Made by a program: the position numbers and the translations under genes
The notes under the pieces: model-generated
What the model was told of the DNA's origin: nothing
Seen by the model: only the letters and a program-made list of their open reading frames with translations
Database searches by the model: none
Assembly: GCA_002470465.1 (NCBI GenBank)
Contig: DKMD01000018.1
Coordinates: forward strand, 29,046 to 93,045
Direction of reading: 5' to 3'
DNA: 64,000 bases
Source: Pluralibacter sp. UBA7423
GTDB taxonomy: Bacteria; Pseudomonadota; Gammaproteobacteria; Enterobacterales; Enterobacteriaceae
In this document: piece by piece, positions 37,077 to 46,974 of the stretch
Layout of the letters: each line of letters starts with the position of its first letter
Position numbering within the stretch: the first letter of the stretch is position 1

Positions 37077-38135
37077 ATGCGCAAAATTATCCATGTCGAT
37101 ATGGACTGTTTTTTCGCCGCGGTGGAAATGCGGGATAATCCAGCCCTGCGCGATATTCCCATTGCCATCGGCGGAAGCCGGGAGCGGCGGGGAGTGATCA
37201 GCACCGCTAACTATCCGGCACGTAAGTTTGGCGTGCGCAGCGCGATGCCGACCGGAATGGCCCTCAAGCTTTGTCCACACCTCACGCTGCTGCCCGGCCG
37301 ATTCGACGCCTACAAAGAAGCCTCAAACCACATCCGCGAAATATTCTCCCGTTACACTTCGCTGATTGAGCCGCTCTCGCTGGACGAGGCCTACCTGGAT
37401 GTGACCGACAGCATGCACTGCCACGGTTCGGCCACGCTGATGGCGGAAGAGATCCGCCAGACTATCCATAAGGAGCTGGATTTGACAGCATCGGCTGGCA
37501 TTGCGCCGGTGAAATTTCTGGCCAAAATCGCTTCCGATCTGAATAAGCCCAACGGCCAGTACGTGATCACACCTGATGATGTCCCCGTTTTCCTGAAAAC
37601 GCTGCCGCTGGCGAAAATTCCGGGCGTTGGCAAAGTTTCTGCCGCGAAGCTCGAAAACATGGGGCTCCGCACCTGTGAAGACGTGCAGCGAACCGATCTG
37701 GCGATGCTGCTTAAACGCTTTGGTAAGTTTGGTCGGGTGCTGTGGGAGCGCAGCAACGGCATTGACGAGCGAGATGTGAACAGCGAGCGGCTGCGCAAAT
37801 CAATCGGCGTGGAGCGCACTTTGGCGGAGGACATTCACGAATGGAGCGACTGCGAGGCAATCATCGTGAACCAGCTATACCCGGAGCTTGAGCGCAGGCT
37901 TACGAAAGTAAAACCGGATCTGCTGATTGCCCGCCAGGGTATCAAGCTTAAGTTTAATGACTTTCAGCAGACCACCCAGGAGCATGTCTGGCCGAAGCTG
38001 AACAAAGACGATCTGATCGCGACGGCGTATAAAACCTGGCAGGAGAGACGAGGCGGGCGCGGCGTGAGGCTGGTAGGGGTGCATGTGACGCTGCTCGATC
38101 CACAGCTTGAACGGCAGCTGGTTTTAGGGCTGTGA
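37077..38135 (+). CDS. dinB: DNA polymerase IV
   Basis: A 352-residue Y-family translesion polymerase. Catalytic residues D8 (VDMD), D103 and E104 (SLDEAYLD) are present, as is the steric-gate F13 (CFFAAVE). The C-terminus ends [13 protein letters not shown], a clamp-binding QLVLGL motif. It copies past minor-groove adducts and causes frameshifts when overproduced. A LexA box lies upstream. The E. coli yafNOP genes that follow dinB are not present; a terminator and pepD come next. Confidence 0.97.
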   Translation: MRKIIHVDMDCFFAAVEMRDNPALRDIPIAIGGSRERRGVISTANYPARKFGVRSAMPTGMALKLCPHLTLLPGRFDAYKEASNHIREIFSRYTSLIEPLSLDEAYLDVTDSMHCHGSATLMAEEIRQTIHKELDLTASAGIAPVKFLAKIASDLNKPNGQYVITPDDVPVFLKTLPLAKIPGVGKVSAAKLENMGLRTCEDVQRTDLAMLLKRFGKFGRVLWERSNGIDERDVNSERLRKSIGVERTLAEDIHEWSDCEAIIVNQLYPELERRLTKVKPDLLIARQGIKLKFNDFQQTTQEHVWPKLNKDDLIATAYKTWQERRGGRGVRLVGVHVTLLDPQLERQLVLGL

Positions 38136-38176
38136 CGCCTGGCGGCGTTTTGCTTGCGCCACCGGGCTCGAGCCAA

Positions 38177-38206
38177 CAAAAAAGCCTCCGTCCGGAGGCT
38201 TTTTTA
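38177..38206. terminator. Bidirectional terminator between dinB and pepD
   Basis: AAAAAAGCCTCCG and CGGAGGCTTTTTT form a near-perfect stem with a two-base centre, with T-runs on both strands, between convergent genes. Confidence 0.9.
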
Positions 38207-38238
38207 TGCAGAGATCAGCAGGCTTATTTTGCCGCTAT

Positions 38239-39696
38239 TTACTTCGCAGGAATGGCTTTCAGCAGTTCGGTCAGCAGGGTCCAGTACTGGCCCACGCTTT
38301 CGATGTGAACCTGCTCGTCCGGCGAGTGCGGGCCGGTGATGGTTGGGCCGATGGAAACCATGTCCATATCCGGATACGGTTTTTTGAACAAACCGCATTC
38401 CAGACCGGCGTGGATGATCTGGATGTTCGGCGTTTTGTCGAACAGGCGCTGATAGGTTTCGCGCACCAGGTGCATTACCGGAGAGTTAGCATCAGGCTGC
38501 CAGCCTGGGTAGCCACCCTTCGGTGCCGTTTTCGCGCCTGCCAGCTTGCCCAGTGATTCCAGCATGCTGACCACGTAGTCTTTGCCGCTGTCGATCAGAG
38601 AACGAATCAGGCAGATGATTTCGACGTTGTCGTCCTGCATGGTGACCACGCCGACGTTCAGGGAAGTTTCCACCACGCCTTTAGCGACGTCGGAATTACG
38701 GATCACGCCGTTTGGGGTAGCGTTCAGCAGCTGAATGAAGCTGTCGCGGGATTTTTCACTCAGGGCGTTTTTATCCGCGCTGACCGCCTCCAGAATCACG
38801 ATCAGGTTCTTCTCTTTTGCTTCCAGCTCATTTTTCAGGATGGCCTGGTATTCTGCTGCCAGTGCTTTCAGGGTATCCGCTTTCGCCGCTGGTACCGCCA
38901 CGGTGGTGAAGGCTTCGCGCGGGATGGCGTTGCGCAGAGTACCGCCGTTGAAATCAACCAGGCGCAGATCCAGCTCAGCTGCGTGACCGGCCAGGAAACG
39001 CGCCAGCAGTTTGTTGGCGTTGCCCAGACCTAAATGAATATCGCCGCCGGAGTGGCCGCCTTTCAGGCCTTTCAGGGTCAGCTTAAAGCTCTGGAAGCCA
39101 GCCGGAATCGCTTCACGAGTCAGCGGCAGGGTGGTGATAAAATCGATCCCGCCCGCGCAGCCCATGTAGATCTCACCTTCTTCTTCGGAGTCGGTGTTGA
39201 TCAGGATGTCCGCCTGCAGCCAGTTTGGCTGAAGACCAAACGCACCGTCCATGCCCGCTTCTTCGGTCATGGTCAGCAGCACTTCCAGCGGGCCGTGAAC
39301 CACGGTGTCGTCCGCCAGCACAGCCAGCGCAGAAGCCATACCGATGCCATTATCCGCACCCAGCGTGGTGCCGCGTGCTTTTACCCACTCGCCGTCGATG
39401 TATGGCTGAATCGGATCTTTAGTGAAGTCGTGAACGGTGTCGTTGTTTTTCTGCGGCACCATATCGAGGTGAGCCTGCATAACCACCGGTTTGCGGTTTT
39501 CCATACCTGCCGTTGCGGCTTTACGAATCAGGATGTTACCTACCTGGTCGCGCTCTGCATGCAGGCCTTTTTCCTTTGCCCAGCCCATGATGTGTTCGGC
39601 AAGCTGTTCTTCGTGATAGGAGGGATGGGGAATGGAACAGATTTTGGCAAAAATGTCCCACAGTGGCTGCGGGGACAGTTGAGACAGTTCAGACAC
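38239..39696 (-). CDS. pepD: Aminoacyl-histidine dipeptidase (peptidase D)
   Basis: A 485-residue cytosolic M20-family metallopeptidase. GTG 39696 after AAGGAGACTC is the right start (MSELSQLSPQPLWDIFAKIC), giving the same length as E. coli PepD; the frame is open for 54 more codons upstream. Metal-site blocks are VVMQAHLDMVPQ, TTLGADNGIGMA, TEEAGMDGAFG and NTDSEEEGEI. It cleaves Xaa-His and other dipeptides. It is divergent from gpt. Confidence 0.97.
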   Translation of the reverse strand: MSELSQLSPQPLWDIFAKICSIPHPSYHEEQLAEHIMGWAKEKGLHAERDQVGNILIRKAATAGMENRKPVVMQAHLDMVPQKNNDTVHDFTKDPIQPYIDGEWVKARGTTLGADNGIGMASALAVLADDTVVHGPLEVLLTMTEEAGMDGAFGLQPNWLQADILINTDSEEEGEIYMGCAGGIDFITTLPLTREAIPAGFQSFKLTLKGLKGGHSGGDIHLGLGNANKLLARFLAGHAAELDLRLVDFNGGTLRNAIPREAFTTVAVPAAKADTLKALAAEYQAILKNELEAKEKNLIVILEAVSADKNALSEKSRDSFIQLLNATPNGVIRNSDVAKGVVETSLNVGVVTMQDDNVEIICLIRSLIDSGKDYVVSMLESLGKLAGAKTAPKGGYPGWQPDANSPVMHLVRETYQRLFDKTPNIQIIHAGLECGLFKKPYPDMDMVSIGPTITGPHSPDEQVHIESVGQYWTLLTELLKAIPAK

Positions 39697-39951
39697 GGTG
39701 AGTCTCCTTACGGCTCCTGCAAAACGGCTTGCAGGTAATGGGTTAGCAAGGGCAAACAGGCGTGGAGCCTGACTTGCGAGATGGCGTTGAGAATACCACT
39801 TTCTGCCCGCTCTGGTAGTGGGATACGCGCAAAAACTCCCGGCGAGGCCGTTAAACACTGGTTTTTAGTGCGTCAGATCTCTATAATCTCGCGCAACCTG
39901 GAATCACCCCGAACATTTTTTAAGCCGTTTTACAGGCTGGGATACAATCAC

Positions 39952-40410
39952 ATGAGCGAAAAATACGTCGTTACCTGGGACATGTTGCAGATCCATGCAC
40001 GCAAACTGGCCGCGCGCCTGATGCCCTCCGAGCAGTGGAAAGGCATTATTGCCGTCAGCCGTGGAGGTCTGGTACCAGGCGCTCTGCTGGCCCGTGAACT
40101 GGGTATTCGTCATGTCGATACCGTCTGCATTTCCAGCTACGACCACGACAACCAGCGCGAGCTGAAAGTCCTGAAGCGTGCCGAAGGCGATGGTGAAGGC
40201 TTTATCGTGATTGACGATCTGGTCGACACCGGTGGCACCGCCGTTGCAATTCGTGAAATGTACCCGAAAGCGCACTTCGTCACTATCTTCGCTAAGCCTG
40301 CCGGCAAGCCGCTGGTTGATGATTACGTGATTGATATCCCTCAGGATACCTGGATTGAGCAGCCGTGGGATATGGGCGTGGTGTTTGTGCCGCCTATCTC
40401 TGGCCGTTAA
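39952..40410 (+). CDS. gpt: Xanthine-guanine phosphoribosyltransferase
   Basis: A 152-residue purine salvage enzyme, starting [20 protein letters not shown], with the PRPP-binding loop [15 protein letters not shown]. It converts xanthine, guanine and hypoxanthine to nucleotides, at the inner membrane face in E. coli. ATG 39952 is chosen for family length; the frame is open from 39781. The 255 bp gap to pepD holds divergent promoters; no operator was recognised. Confidence 0.97.
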   Translation: MSEKYVVTWDMLQIHARKLAARLMPSEQWKGIIAVSRGGLVPGALLARELGIRHVDTVCISSYDHDNQRELKVLKRAEGDGEGFIVIDDLVDTGGTAVAIREMYPKAHFVTIFAKPAGKPLVDDYVIDIPQDTWIEQPWDMGVVFVPPISGR

Positions 40411-40429
40411 TTCAACACTATTCTTTCAG

Positions 40430-40458
40430 CGCCCGGCTTGCCGGGCGTTGTTCTTTTT
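40430..40458 (+). terminator. Terminator after gpt
   Basis: CGCCCGGC-TT-GCCGGGCG (40430-40447), followed by TTGTTCTTTTT. Confidence 0.85.
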
Positions 40459-40510
40459 GGCGCCCGGCAGGTTACAATAGAGTCCATGTCGTATTTATGG
40501 AGTCTATGCG

Positions 40511-41755
40511 ATGCCAGAAGCCAACCTCAGCGAAGTCCTCTTTAAGCCCCGTTTTAAACACCCCGAAACCTCGACGCTGGTGCGTCGTTTTAATGCTGGC
40601 TCGCAGCCCGCGGTGCAATCTGCGCTGGACGGAAAAAACGTGCCGCACTGGTATCGGATGGTCAACCGCCTGATGTGGATCTGGCGCGGCGTTACGCCGC
40701 AGGAAATTCTCGACGTGCAGGCGCGTATCGTCATGAGCGAGGCCGAGCGCACCGACGCTGAACTTTACGATACGGTAGTGGGCTACCGCGGTGGCAACTG
40801 GATATACGAGTGGTCAAAACAGGCAATGCTCTGGCAGCAGAAGGCCACGCAGGAGCAGGATGACGCGAAAGCGGGCCGCCACTGGCTCCACGCTTCCAAC
40901 CTTTACAGCATTGCTGCTTACCCGCATCTCAAAGGCGACGAGCTGGCCGACCAGGCCCAGGCGCTGGCGAATCGTGCCTATGAGGAAGCGGCACAGCGCC
41001 TGCCTGGCTCTATGCGTGAGCTGGAGTTCACCATTCCGGGTGGCGCGCCCGTCAGCGGCTTCCTGCACATGCCGCCGGGGGATGGCCCATTTCCGACGGT
41101 GCTGATGTGCGGCGGGCTGGATGCATTGCAAAGCGACAATTACAGCCTGTTTGAGCGCTATCTGGCGCCGCTCGGCATCGCCATGCTGACGCTGGATATG
41201 CCGTCGATTGGTTTCTCATCAAAATGGAAGCTCACTCAGGACTCGAGCTTCCTGCATCAGCAGGTGCTGAAGAACCTGCCAAACATTCCGTGGGTTGATC
41301 ATACCCGGGTGGCCGTATTTGGTTTCCGCTTTGGCGCGAACGTGGCGGTGCGTCTGGCGTATCTGGAATCGCCGCGCCTGAAAGCGGTGGCCTGTCTTGG
41401 GCCGGTGGTGCATGGTCTGCTGTGCGATCCGCTGCGTCAGGGCAATGTGCCAGAAATGTATCTCGACGTGCTGGCGTCCCGACTGGGTATGCACGATGCT
41501 TCCGACGACGCTTTACGCGTTGAGCTTAATCGCTATTCGCTGAAAACTCAGGGGCTGCTGGGGCGGCGCTGCCCGACGCCAATGCTTTCCGGCTACTGGC
41601 AGAACGATCCTTTCAGCCCGGAAGAGGAGTCACGCCTTATCACTTCTTCCTCTGCGGAGGGTAAATTGATGCAGATCCCGTTTAAGCCGGTTTACCGTAA
41701 TTTTGACAAAGCGCTGAAAGAAATTGCCGGGTGGATCAACGATCGATTAGGTTAA
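40511..41755 (+). CDS. frsA: FrsA (YafA), alpha/beta-hydrolase-fold protein
   Basis: A 414-residue cytoplasmic protein, starting [20 protein letters not shown]. The C-terminal alpha/beta hydrolase fold shows [17 protein letters not shown] and [15 protein letters not shown]; the nucleophile-elbow position is GFRFGA, lacking the serine of a classic GxSxG. FrsA was named a fermentation/respiration switch that binds IIA-Glc in E. coli, and carboxylesterase activity has been described. Its place between gpt and crl is conserved. Confidence 0.95.
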   Translation: MPEANLSEVLFKPRFKHPETSTLVRRFNAGSQPAVQSALDGKNVPHWYRMVNRLMWIWRGVTPQEILDVQARIVMSEAERTDAELYDTVVGYRGGNWIYEWSKQAMLWQQKATQEQDDAKAGRHWLHASNLYSIAAYPHLKGDELADQAQALANRAYEEAAQRLPGSMRELEFTIPGGAPVSGFLHMPPGDGPFPTVLMCGGLDALQSDNYSLFERYLAPLGIAMLTLDMPSIGFSSKWKLTQDSSFLHQQVLKNLPNIPWVDHTRVAVFGFRFGANVAVRLAYLESPRLKAVACLGPVVHGLLCDPLRQGNVPEMYLDVLASRLGMHDASDDALRVELNRYSLKTQGLLGRRCPTPMLSGYWQNDPFSPEEESRLITSSSAEGKLMQIPFKPVYRNFDKALKEIAGWINDRLG

Positions 41756-41812
41756 TAGATTGCTAAATTCTATTGTTTTGGTAAAACAGGTGCATCACTA
41801 AAGGAGACTGTA

Positions 41813-42211
41813 ATGACGTTACCGAGTGGACACCCGAAGAGTAAACTGATCAAGAAGTTCATGGCCCTGGGCCCGTACATCCGGGAAGAGCAGTGTGAGG
41901 ATAATCGCTTCTTCTTCGATTGCCTGGCCGTCTGCGTCAATGTTAAACCGGCACCCGAGAAGCGTGAATTCTGGGGCTGGTGGCTGGAAATGGAAGCCCA
42001 GGAAAAGCGGTTTACCTACAGCTATCAGTTTGGCCTGTTCGACAAAGACGGCGTCTGGCAGCCGACGGCTATCAAAGACACCGAAGTGACTGACCGGCTG
42101 GAACAAACGTTGCGTGATTTCCATGTGCGAGCAGAAGAGCTGCTGAAAACCTTGGGTCTGAAGCTGGAGCCTGCCGAAGACGTTACCCAGCCCGTGAGAT
42201 TATCAGCCTGA
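41813..42211 (+). CDS. crl: Sigma-S assisting protein Crl
   Basis: A 132-residue protein, starting [20 protein letters not shown], with the conserved [10 protein letters not shown] and [14 protein letters not shown] segments. Crl binds RpoS and promotes formation of sigma-S RNA polymerase, helping expression of curli and other stationary-phase genes. It begins after GGAGACTGTA and is in its conserved place before phoE, which converges on it. Confidence 0.96.
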   Translation: MTLPSGHPKSKLIKKFMALGPYIREEQCEDNRFFFDCLAVCVNVKPAPEKREFWGWWLEMEAQEKRFTYSYQFGLFDKDGVWQPTAIKDTEVTDRLEQTLRDFHVRAEELLKTLGLKLEPAEDVTQPVRLSA

Positions 42212-42226
42212 AATCTGCCAGAATAA

Positions 42227-42257
42227 TAAAAAGGCCCCTCATCATGAGGGGCCTTTT
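42227..42257. terminator. Bidirectional terminator between crl and phoE
   Basis: AAAAGGCCCCTCAT / ATGAGGGGCCTTTT, a long perfect stem with A/T runs on both sides between convergent genes. Confidence 0.9.
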
Positions 42258-42271
42258 GCATTGGGGAATAA

Positions 42272-43369
42272 TCAGAACTGATAAACCAGGCCCAGAGCAA
42301 CCACGTCGTCGTTGTTCAGGGCGAGCTTATTGTCATCGCTCAGCTGGTTAATTTTATAATCCACAAAGGCAGACATGTTTTTGTTGAAGTAGTAAGTTGC
42401 CGCTACGTCAATATATTTCACCAGATCCGCATCGCCAACGCCTTCAATATCCTTGCCTTTAGACTGGATATAACCGACAGACGGGCGCAGGCCGAAATCA
42501 AACTGGTATTGCGCCACGACTTCAAACGCCTGGTTTTTATTCGCAAAACCGCTGACTTTGGTATCTACACCGCCGATCGAAGCCGTGCCGGAAATTGGCG
42601 TCATATCACGGGTTTCAGCATAAATCGCAGCCAGGTAAACGTTGTTAGCATCGTATTTAAAGCCAGTGGTCCAGGCTTCGGCGTCGCTGCCCTTGCCGAA
42701 ATCGCTGTCCTGCTGGGTCAGCGTGCGGTTAGAGTTGGCGTACGCTGCGCCCAGAGTGAAGCCCGAGTCGCCGAAATCATAGCTCAGAGAGGTACCGAAG
42801 CCGTCTCCGTTGGCTTTGCTGGCCGCACGGCCATCGTTCTCGTTCTTGCCCTGATACTGTACCGCCACTTTCAGGCCGTCGACCAGGCCGAAGAAGTTGT
42901 TGTTACGGTAGGTTGCAACACCGTTGGCACGGCCGGTCATGAAGTTATCGGTTTTAACGAAGGAGTCATCACCGAACTCCGGGATCATATCCGTGTAGGC
43001 CGCAACGTTATACAGAATGCCGTAGTTACGACCGTAGTCGAAGGAGCCTGCGTCACCTGCTTTCAGACCCGCAAAAGCCAGACGGGTTTTCGTCGTATTC
43101 GGGTCACCTTCCACTTTGTTGGCGGCAACCTGATATTCCCACTGACCAAAACCGGTCAGCTGGTCGTTAATTTGAGTCTGGCCCTTAAAGCCCAGACGGA
43201 TATAAGACTGGTCGCCATCCACGGCATCGTTATCACTCATATAGTGTTCGGCTTTCACGCGGCCGTAAAGATCCAGCTTATTACCGTCTTTGTTATAAAC
43301 TTCTGCGGCTTGTGCTGCACCAGTAGACATTACGCCCAGTACGATTAATGCCAGTGTTGTCTTTTTCAT
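42272..43369 (-). CDS. phoE: Outer-membrane porin PhoE
   Basis: A 365-residue trimeric porin. The signal peptide [20 protein letters not shown] followed by A is cut before [17 protein letters not shown], the usual porin start. Loop 3 shows [10 protein letters not shown] (E. coli PEFGGD), and the chain ends ALGLVYQF with terminal phenylalanine. Position between crl and proB and a Pho box upstream identify it as PhoE, the anion-preferring porin made in phosphate starvation, rather than OmpC or OmpF. Confidence 0.95.
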   Translation of the reverse strand: MKKTTLALIVLGVMSTGAAQAAEVYNKDGNKLDLYGRVKAEHYMSDNDAVDGDQSYIRLGFKGQTQINDQLTGFGQWEYQVAANKVEGDPNTTKTRLAFAGLKAGDAGSFDYGRNYGILYNVAAYTDMIPEFGDDSFVKTDNFMTGRANGVATYRNNNFFGLVDGLKVAVQYQGKNENDGRAASKANGDGFGTSLSYDFGDSGFTLGAAYANSNRTLTQQDSDFGKGSDAEAWTTGFKYDANNVYLAAIYAETRDMTPISGTASIGGVDTKVSGFANKNQAFEVVAQYQFDFGLRPSVGYIQSKGKDIEGVGDADLVKYIDVAATYYFNKNMSAFVDYKINQLSDDNKLALNNDDVVALGLVYQF

Positions 43370-43447
43370 TTTTAACCCTGATTTATCTACGCGCTGAAAT
43401 TTGGGAACTCGCCCGATGTAAAAAACAGGAAGGGTTGTAACGCCGGG

Positions 43448-43467
43448 AAATGAACGTTTTATGACAA
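43448..43467 (-). promoter_or_regulatory. Pho box of phoE
   Basis: On the minus strand TTGTCATAAAACGTTCATTT matches the PhoB tandem repeat (CTGTCAT-N4-CTGTCAT) with few mismatches, 79 bp before the phoE start and in the right direction. Confidence 0.75.
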
Positions 43468-43504
43468 AGTAAGAATAATTTTAAATATCTGTATTTATCT
43501 ATTT

Positions 43505-43524
43505 CTGTCATAAAAAAGCCATTT
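43505..43524 (+). promoter_or_regulatory. Second Pho-box-like half site, plus orientation
   Basis: CTGTCATAAAAAAGCCATTT has a perfect first heptamer and a poor second one. It lies 38 bp from the other box in the phoE-proB gap and may be an additional PhoB contact. Confidence 0.4.
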
Positions 43525-43644
43525 TCTGCCGCTACGCTTCCTGATCCCGCGCAACAAAGTGCTCAGCAACCCTTTGCGGGAGTTGGCAAGCCGTCTGACT
43601 CCTGCTAAAACGTCCTTTTCGTAATGATTGAATGGCAGAGAATC

Positions 43645-44748
43645 ATGAGTGACAGCCAGACGCTGGTCGTAAAACTGGGTACCAGTGTATTAACCGGTGG
43701 CTCGCGCCGCCTGAACCGTGCGCATATCGTTGAACTGGTGCGTCAGTGCGCGCAGCTTCACGCCGCAGGACATCGTATTGTGATCGTGACGTCAGGCGCG
43801 ATTGCCGCCGGACGCGAACACCTGGGCTACCCGGAACTCCCTGCCACTATCGCTTCCAAACAGCTGCTGGCGGCTGTTGGCCAGAGCCGTCTGATTCAGC
43901 TCTGGGAACAGCTTTTCTCTATCTACGGCATTCACGTGGGTCAGATGCTGCTGACTCGTGCCGATATGGAGGATCGCGAACGCTTCCTGAATGCACGCGA
44001 CACGCTGCGTGCGCTGCTGGATAACAACATCGTACCGGTCATTAACGAGAATGACGCGGTGGCGACAGCTGAAATTAAAGTTGGCGATAACGACAATCTC
44101 TCCGCGCTGGCGGCCATTCTGGCGGGAGCGGACAAGCTTCTGTTGCTGACAGATCAGCAAGGCCTGTTCACCGCCGATCCGCGCACCAACCCGCTGGCGG
44201 AGCTGATCCAGGACGTTCACGGCATTGATGACGCGCTGCGTGCCATCGCTGGCGACAGCGTTTCCGGCCTTGGTACCGGCGGTATGGGTACTAAATTACA
44301 GGCCGCCGACGTCGCCTGCCGCGCGGGCATCGATACCATTATCGCTGCGGGCAGCCGCCCGGGCGTCATTGGCGACGTGATGGAAGGCATTGCCGTTGGC
44401 ACCCGCTTCCATGCGCAAACCTCTCCGCTTGAAACCCGTAAGCGCTGGATTTTTGGCGCACCTCCTGCGGGAGAAATTACGGTTGATGAAGGCGCTGTTT
44501 CCGCGATTCTGGAAAGAGGGAGTTCATTACTTCCAAAAGGAATTAAAAGCGTGACAGGCAACTTCTCCCGTGGTGAAGTAATCCGTATTCGTACGCTGGA
44601 CGGTCGCGACATCGCCCACGGCGTATCCCGCTACAACAGCGACGCGCTGCGCCGCATTGCCGGCCAGCACTCACAGCAAATCGACGCCATTCTTGGCTAC
44701 GAGTATGGCCCGGTAGCCGTGCATCGCGACGACATGATCATCCGTTAA
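43645..44748 (+). CDS. proB: Glutamate 5-kinase
   Basis: A 367-residue enzyme that phosphorylates glutamate in the first step of proline synthesis. ATG 43645 gives [19 protein letters not shown] and the E. coli length; the frame is open from 43624. The kinase core has [16 protein letters not shown] and [12 protein letters not shown], and the C-terminal PUA domain (about 270-367) includes [17 protein letters not shown]. Proline feedback acts on the kinase domain. It is followed by proA after 10 bases. Confidence 0.97.
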   Translation: MSDSQTLVVKLGTSVLTGGSRRLNRAHIVELVRQCAQLHAAGHRIVIVTSGAIAAGREHLGYPELPATIASKQLLAAVGQSRLIQLWEQLFSIYGIHVGQMLLTRADMEDRERFLNARDTLRALLDNNIVPVINENDAVATAEIKVGDNDNLSALAAILAGADKLLLLTDQQGLFTADPRTNPLAELIQDVHGIDDALRAIAGDSVSGLGTGGMGTKLQAADVACRAGIDTIIAAGSRPGVIGDVMEGIAVGTRFHAQTSPLETRKRWIFGAPPAGEITVDEGAVSAILERGSSLLPKGIKSVTGNFSRGEVIRIRTLDGRDIAHGVSRYNSDALRRIAGQHSQQIDAILGYEYGPVAVHRDDMIIR

Positions 44749-44758
44749 GGAGCTTTCA

Positions 44759-46012
44759 ATGCTGGAACAAATGGGCATCGCTGCCAAAGCGGCTTCGTAC
44801 AAGCTGGCGCAGCTGTCCGGCCGCGAAAAAAATCAGGTTCTGGAAAAGATTGCTGATTATCTGGAAGCGCAGACGGATACGATTTTGAGCGCTAATGCGC
44901 AGGATCTGGAAGAGGCTCGCGCCAGTGGCCTGAGTGAAGCGCTGCTCGATCGCCTGGCGCTGACGCCCGCTCGCCTGAAAAGCATCGCTGATGACGTGCG
45001 TCAGGTGTGCAAGCTCGCCGATCCGGTCGGGCAGGTAATAGACGGCGGATTGCTGGACAGCGGCCTGCGTATCGAACGTCGCCGCGTGCCGCTTGGCGTG
45101 GTCGGGGTGATTTATGAAGCGCGTCCGAACGTCACGGTAGACGTTGCCTCGCTGTGCCTGAAAACGGGCAACGCGGCGATCCTGCGCGGCGGGAAAGAGA
45201 CCTGGCGCACGAATGCCGCTACCGTAAAAGTGATCCAGCAGGCGCTGGAAGAGTGCGGTTTGCCGGCGGGTGCCGTGCAGGCCATTGAAAGCCCGGACCG
45301 CGCGCTGGTGAACGAAATGCTGCGCATGGACAAATATATCGACATGCTGATCCCACGCGGTGGCGCTGGTCTGCACAAGCTGTGCCGCGAGCAGTCGACG
45401 ATCCCGGTGATCACTGGCGGAATTGGCGTGTGTCATATCTACGTCGATGATTCTGCAGAGTTTGAACCGGCCCTGAAGATTATCGTTAACGCCAAAACCC
45501 AGCGTCCGAGCACCTGCAATACCGTGGAAACGCTGCTGGTGCATAAAGATATCGCCGACACATTCCTGCCTGTGCTGAGCAAACAGATGGCGGAAAGTGG
45601 TGTAACGCTGCACGCAGACGCTAACGCGCTGTCGCAGCTTCAGGCTGGCCCGGCGAAGGTGGAAGCGGTTCAGACGCAGCAGTATGACGATGAATATCTG
45701 TCGCTGGATTTGAACGTGAAGCTGGTCGACGGCCTCGACGGCGCAATTGCGCATATTCGGGAGCACGGAACCCAGCATTCCGACGCCATTCTGACCCGTA
45801 CGCTGCGCAACGCCGACCGCTTTATCAACGAAGTGGATTCCTCTGCGGTGTACGTCAATGCCTCCACCCGTTTCACCGACGGCGGCCAGTTTGGCCTGGG
45901 GGCCGAAGTGGCGGTCAGCACGCAGAAGCTGCACGCACGCGGCCCGATGGGGCTCGAAGCGTTGACCACCTACAAGTGGATTGGCTTTGGTGACGATACA
46001 ATCCGTGCGTAA
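44759..46012 (+). CDS. proA: Gamma-glutamyl phosphate reductase
   Basis: A 417-residue NADPH-dependent enzyme that reduces glutamyl phosphate to the semialdehyde. Motifs: [31 protein letters not shown] and [14 protein letters not shown] with the catalytic cysteine. AAGGAGC lies before the ATG. It is cotranscribed with proB; ProA and ProB form a channelling complex. The thrW tRNA gene follows. Confidence 0.97.
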   Translation: MLEQMGIAAKAASYKLAQLSGREKNQVLEKIADYLEAQTDTILSANAQDLEEARASGLSEALLDRLALTPARLKSIADDVRQVCKLADPVGQVIDGGLLDSGLRIERRRVPLGVVGVIYEARPNVTVDVASLCLKTGNAAILRGGKETWRTNAATVKVIQQALEECGLPAGAVQAIESPDRALVNEMLRMDKYIDMLIPRGGAGLHKLCREQSTIPVITGGIGVCHIYVDDSAEFEPALKIIVNAKTQRPSTCNTVETLLVHKDIADTFLPVLSKQMAESGVTLHADANALSQLQAGPAKVEAVQTQQYDDEYLSLDLNVKLVDGLDGAIAHIREHGTQHSDAILTRTLRNADRFINEVDSSAVYVNASTRFTDGGQFGLGAEVAVSTQKLHARGPMGLEALTTYKWIGFGDDTIRA

Positions 46013-46020
46013 TTGAAAAC

Positions 46021-46071
46021 GGGTGATGCAAAAACAGGCAGTTGATTCTAAAGGCCATTGACGCATCACCC
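46021..46071. repeat. Long-loop inverted repeat between proA and thrW
   Basis: GGGTGATGC (46021-46029) and GCATCACCC (46063-46071) are perfect inverse complements separated by 33 bases. No T-run follows. It may end proBA mRNA or help process the thrW precursor. Confidence 0.5.
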
Positions 46072-46112
46072 GCAGCGTTTTAAGCTTTTGCCCCGTAGCA
46101 CTTCCCCTCAGT

Positions 46113-46188
46113 GCCGATATAGCTCAGTTGGTAGAGCAGCGCATTCGTAATGCGAAGGTCGTAGGTTCGACTCCTATTATCGGCACCA
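46113..46188 (+). tRNA. thrW: tRNA-Thr (anticodon CGT)
   Basis: A 76-base gene with acceptor GCCGATA / TATCGGC, D-arm AGCTCAGTTGGTAGAGC, anticodon stem around TTCGTAA (anticodon CGT), T-arm GTAGGTTCGACTCCTA and an encoded CCA. In E. coli thrW directly follows proA and is a well-known phage and island integration site; accessory DNA begins here too. Confidence 0.97.
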
Positions 46189-46331
46189 TTTCAAACTCTT
46201 CCCAGGTCTACCGAAATCCACTAAAAGCCCGTATGATGCGGTTTCTGGCCCATATCCTGTCTCCTGTTATCAACTGGACTCAACCGGAATCAAGTTACAG
46301 TTGGGGGGCATAAGTGGGGGCATTCTGTGTT

Positions 46332-46883
46332 TGTAAGTATCCCTGCAAAACGAACCATCCACTTTTAGAGATCTTCCGACATACTGATTATGTCCTCTGA
46401 GGAGATCGCCATGCGTAAAGCCTGATTCACCGAACATCAGATCATTGCCGTTCTGAAGTCCGTCGAAATCGGACGTACCGTTAAGGATGTCTGCCGTGAA
46501 GCCGGTATCTCTGAAGTCTCGTACTACAACGGGAAAGCAAAGTATGGTGGTATGGAAGCCTCTGATATCAAAAAGATGAAAGACCTGGAGGATGAAAACC
46601 GACGTCTCAAACAGATATTTGCTGATCTCAGCCTTGAATGTCGTGCACTGAAAGATGTTATCGAAAAAAGCTTTAAAACCAGTGATAAAGCGGGAGTTTG
46701 TCAGCTATCTGACGGCACAATTTGCCATGAGAGCACAGGAAATCACCGAGCGCTGGCTGGCTGAATATAACAGCGAACGGCCTCATGAATCCCTGAGTAA
46801 CCTGACGCCGGAAAAGTACCCGCTGATGGCTGAAAAGCCGGAAGTCTCAAAAAGTACGTGGAACTAAAACAGGTGTGCTTACA
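46332..46883 (+). mobile_element. Decayed IS3-family element 1 (internal deletion)
   Basis: Imperfect terminal repeats TGTAAGTATCCCTG (46332) and CAGGTGTGCTTACA (46870-46883) enclose transposase pieces. OrfA starts at 46411, but its fifth codon is TGA (46423-46425); the rest reads FTEHQIIAVLKSVEIGRTVK and DLEDENRRLKQIFADLSLE. The middle of OrfB, including the DDE core, is deleted; its C-terminus remains as ITERWLAEYNSERPHES to STWN (stop at 46865-46867). At 552 bp against about 1.2 kb for a full element it cannot move by itself. It sits 143 bp after thrW. Confidence 0.85.
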
Positions 46884-46916
46884 CATCATTACGAGCCTAA
46901 TAAGCAATAGAGATAT

Positions 46917-46942
46917 ATCTGGCGCTAAGAGTGCCGCCAGAT
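46917..46942. terminator. Hairpin after the aldo/keto reductase gene
   Basis: ATCTGGCG (46917-46924) and CGCCAGAT (46935-46942) form a perfect eight-base stem with a ten-base loop, downstream of the minus-strand reductase. The T-run is weak. Confidence 0.5.
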
Positions 46943-46974
46943 AATGAATAAAAATGAGTTTTACTCTTTGATCT

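Noticed and set aside
42509..43348. 279-codon plus-strand open frame
   Set aside because: It is antisense to phoE, whose porin sequence is full length.
44756..46069. 437-codon minus-strand open frame
   Set aside because: It is the antisense shadow of proA.
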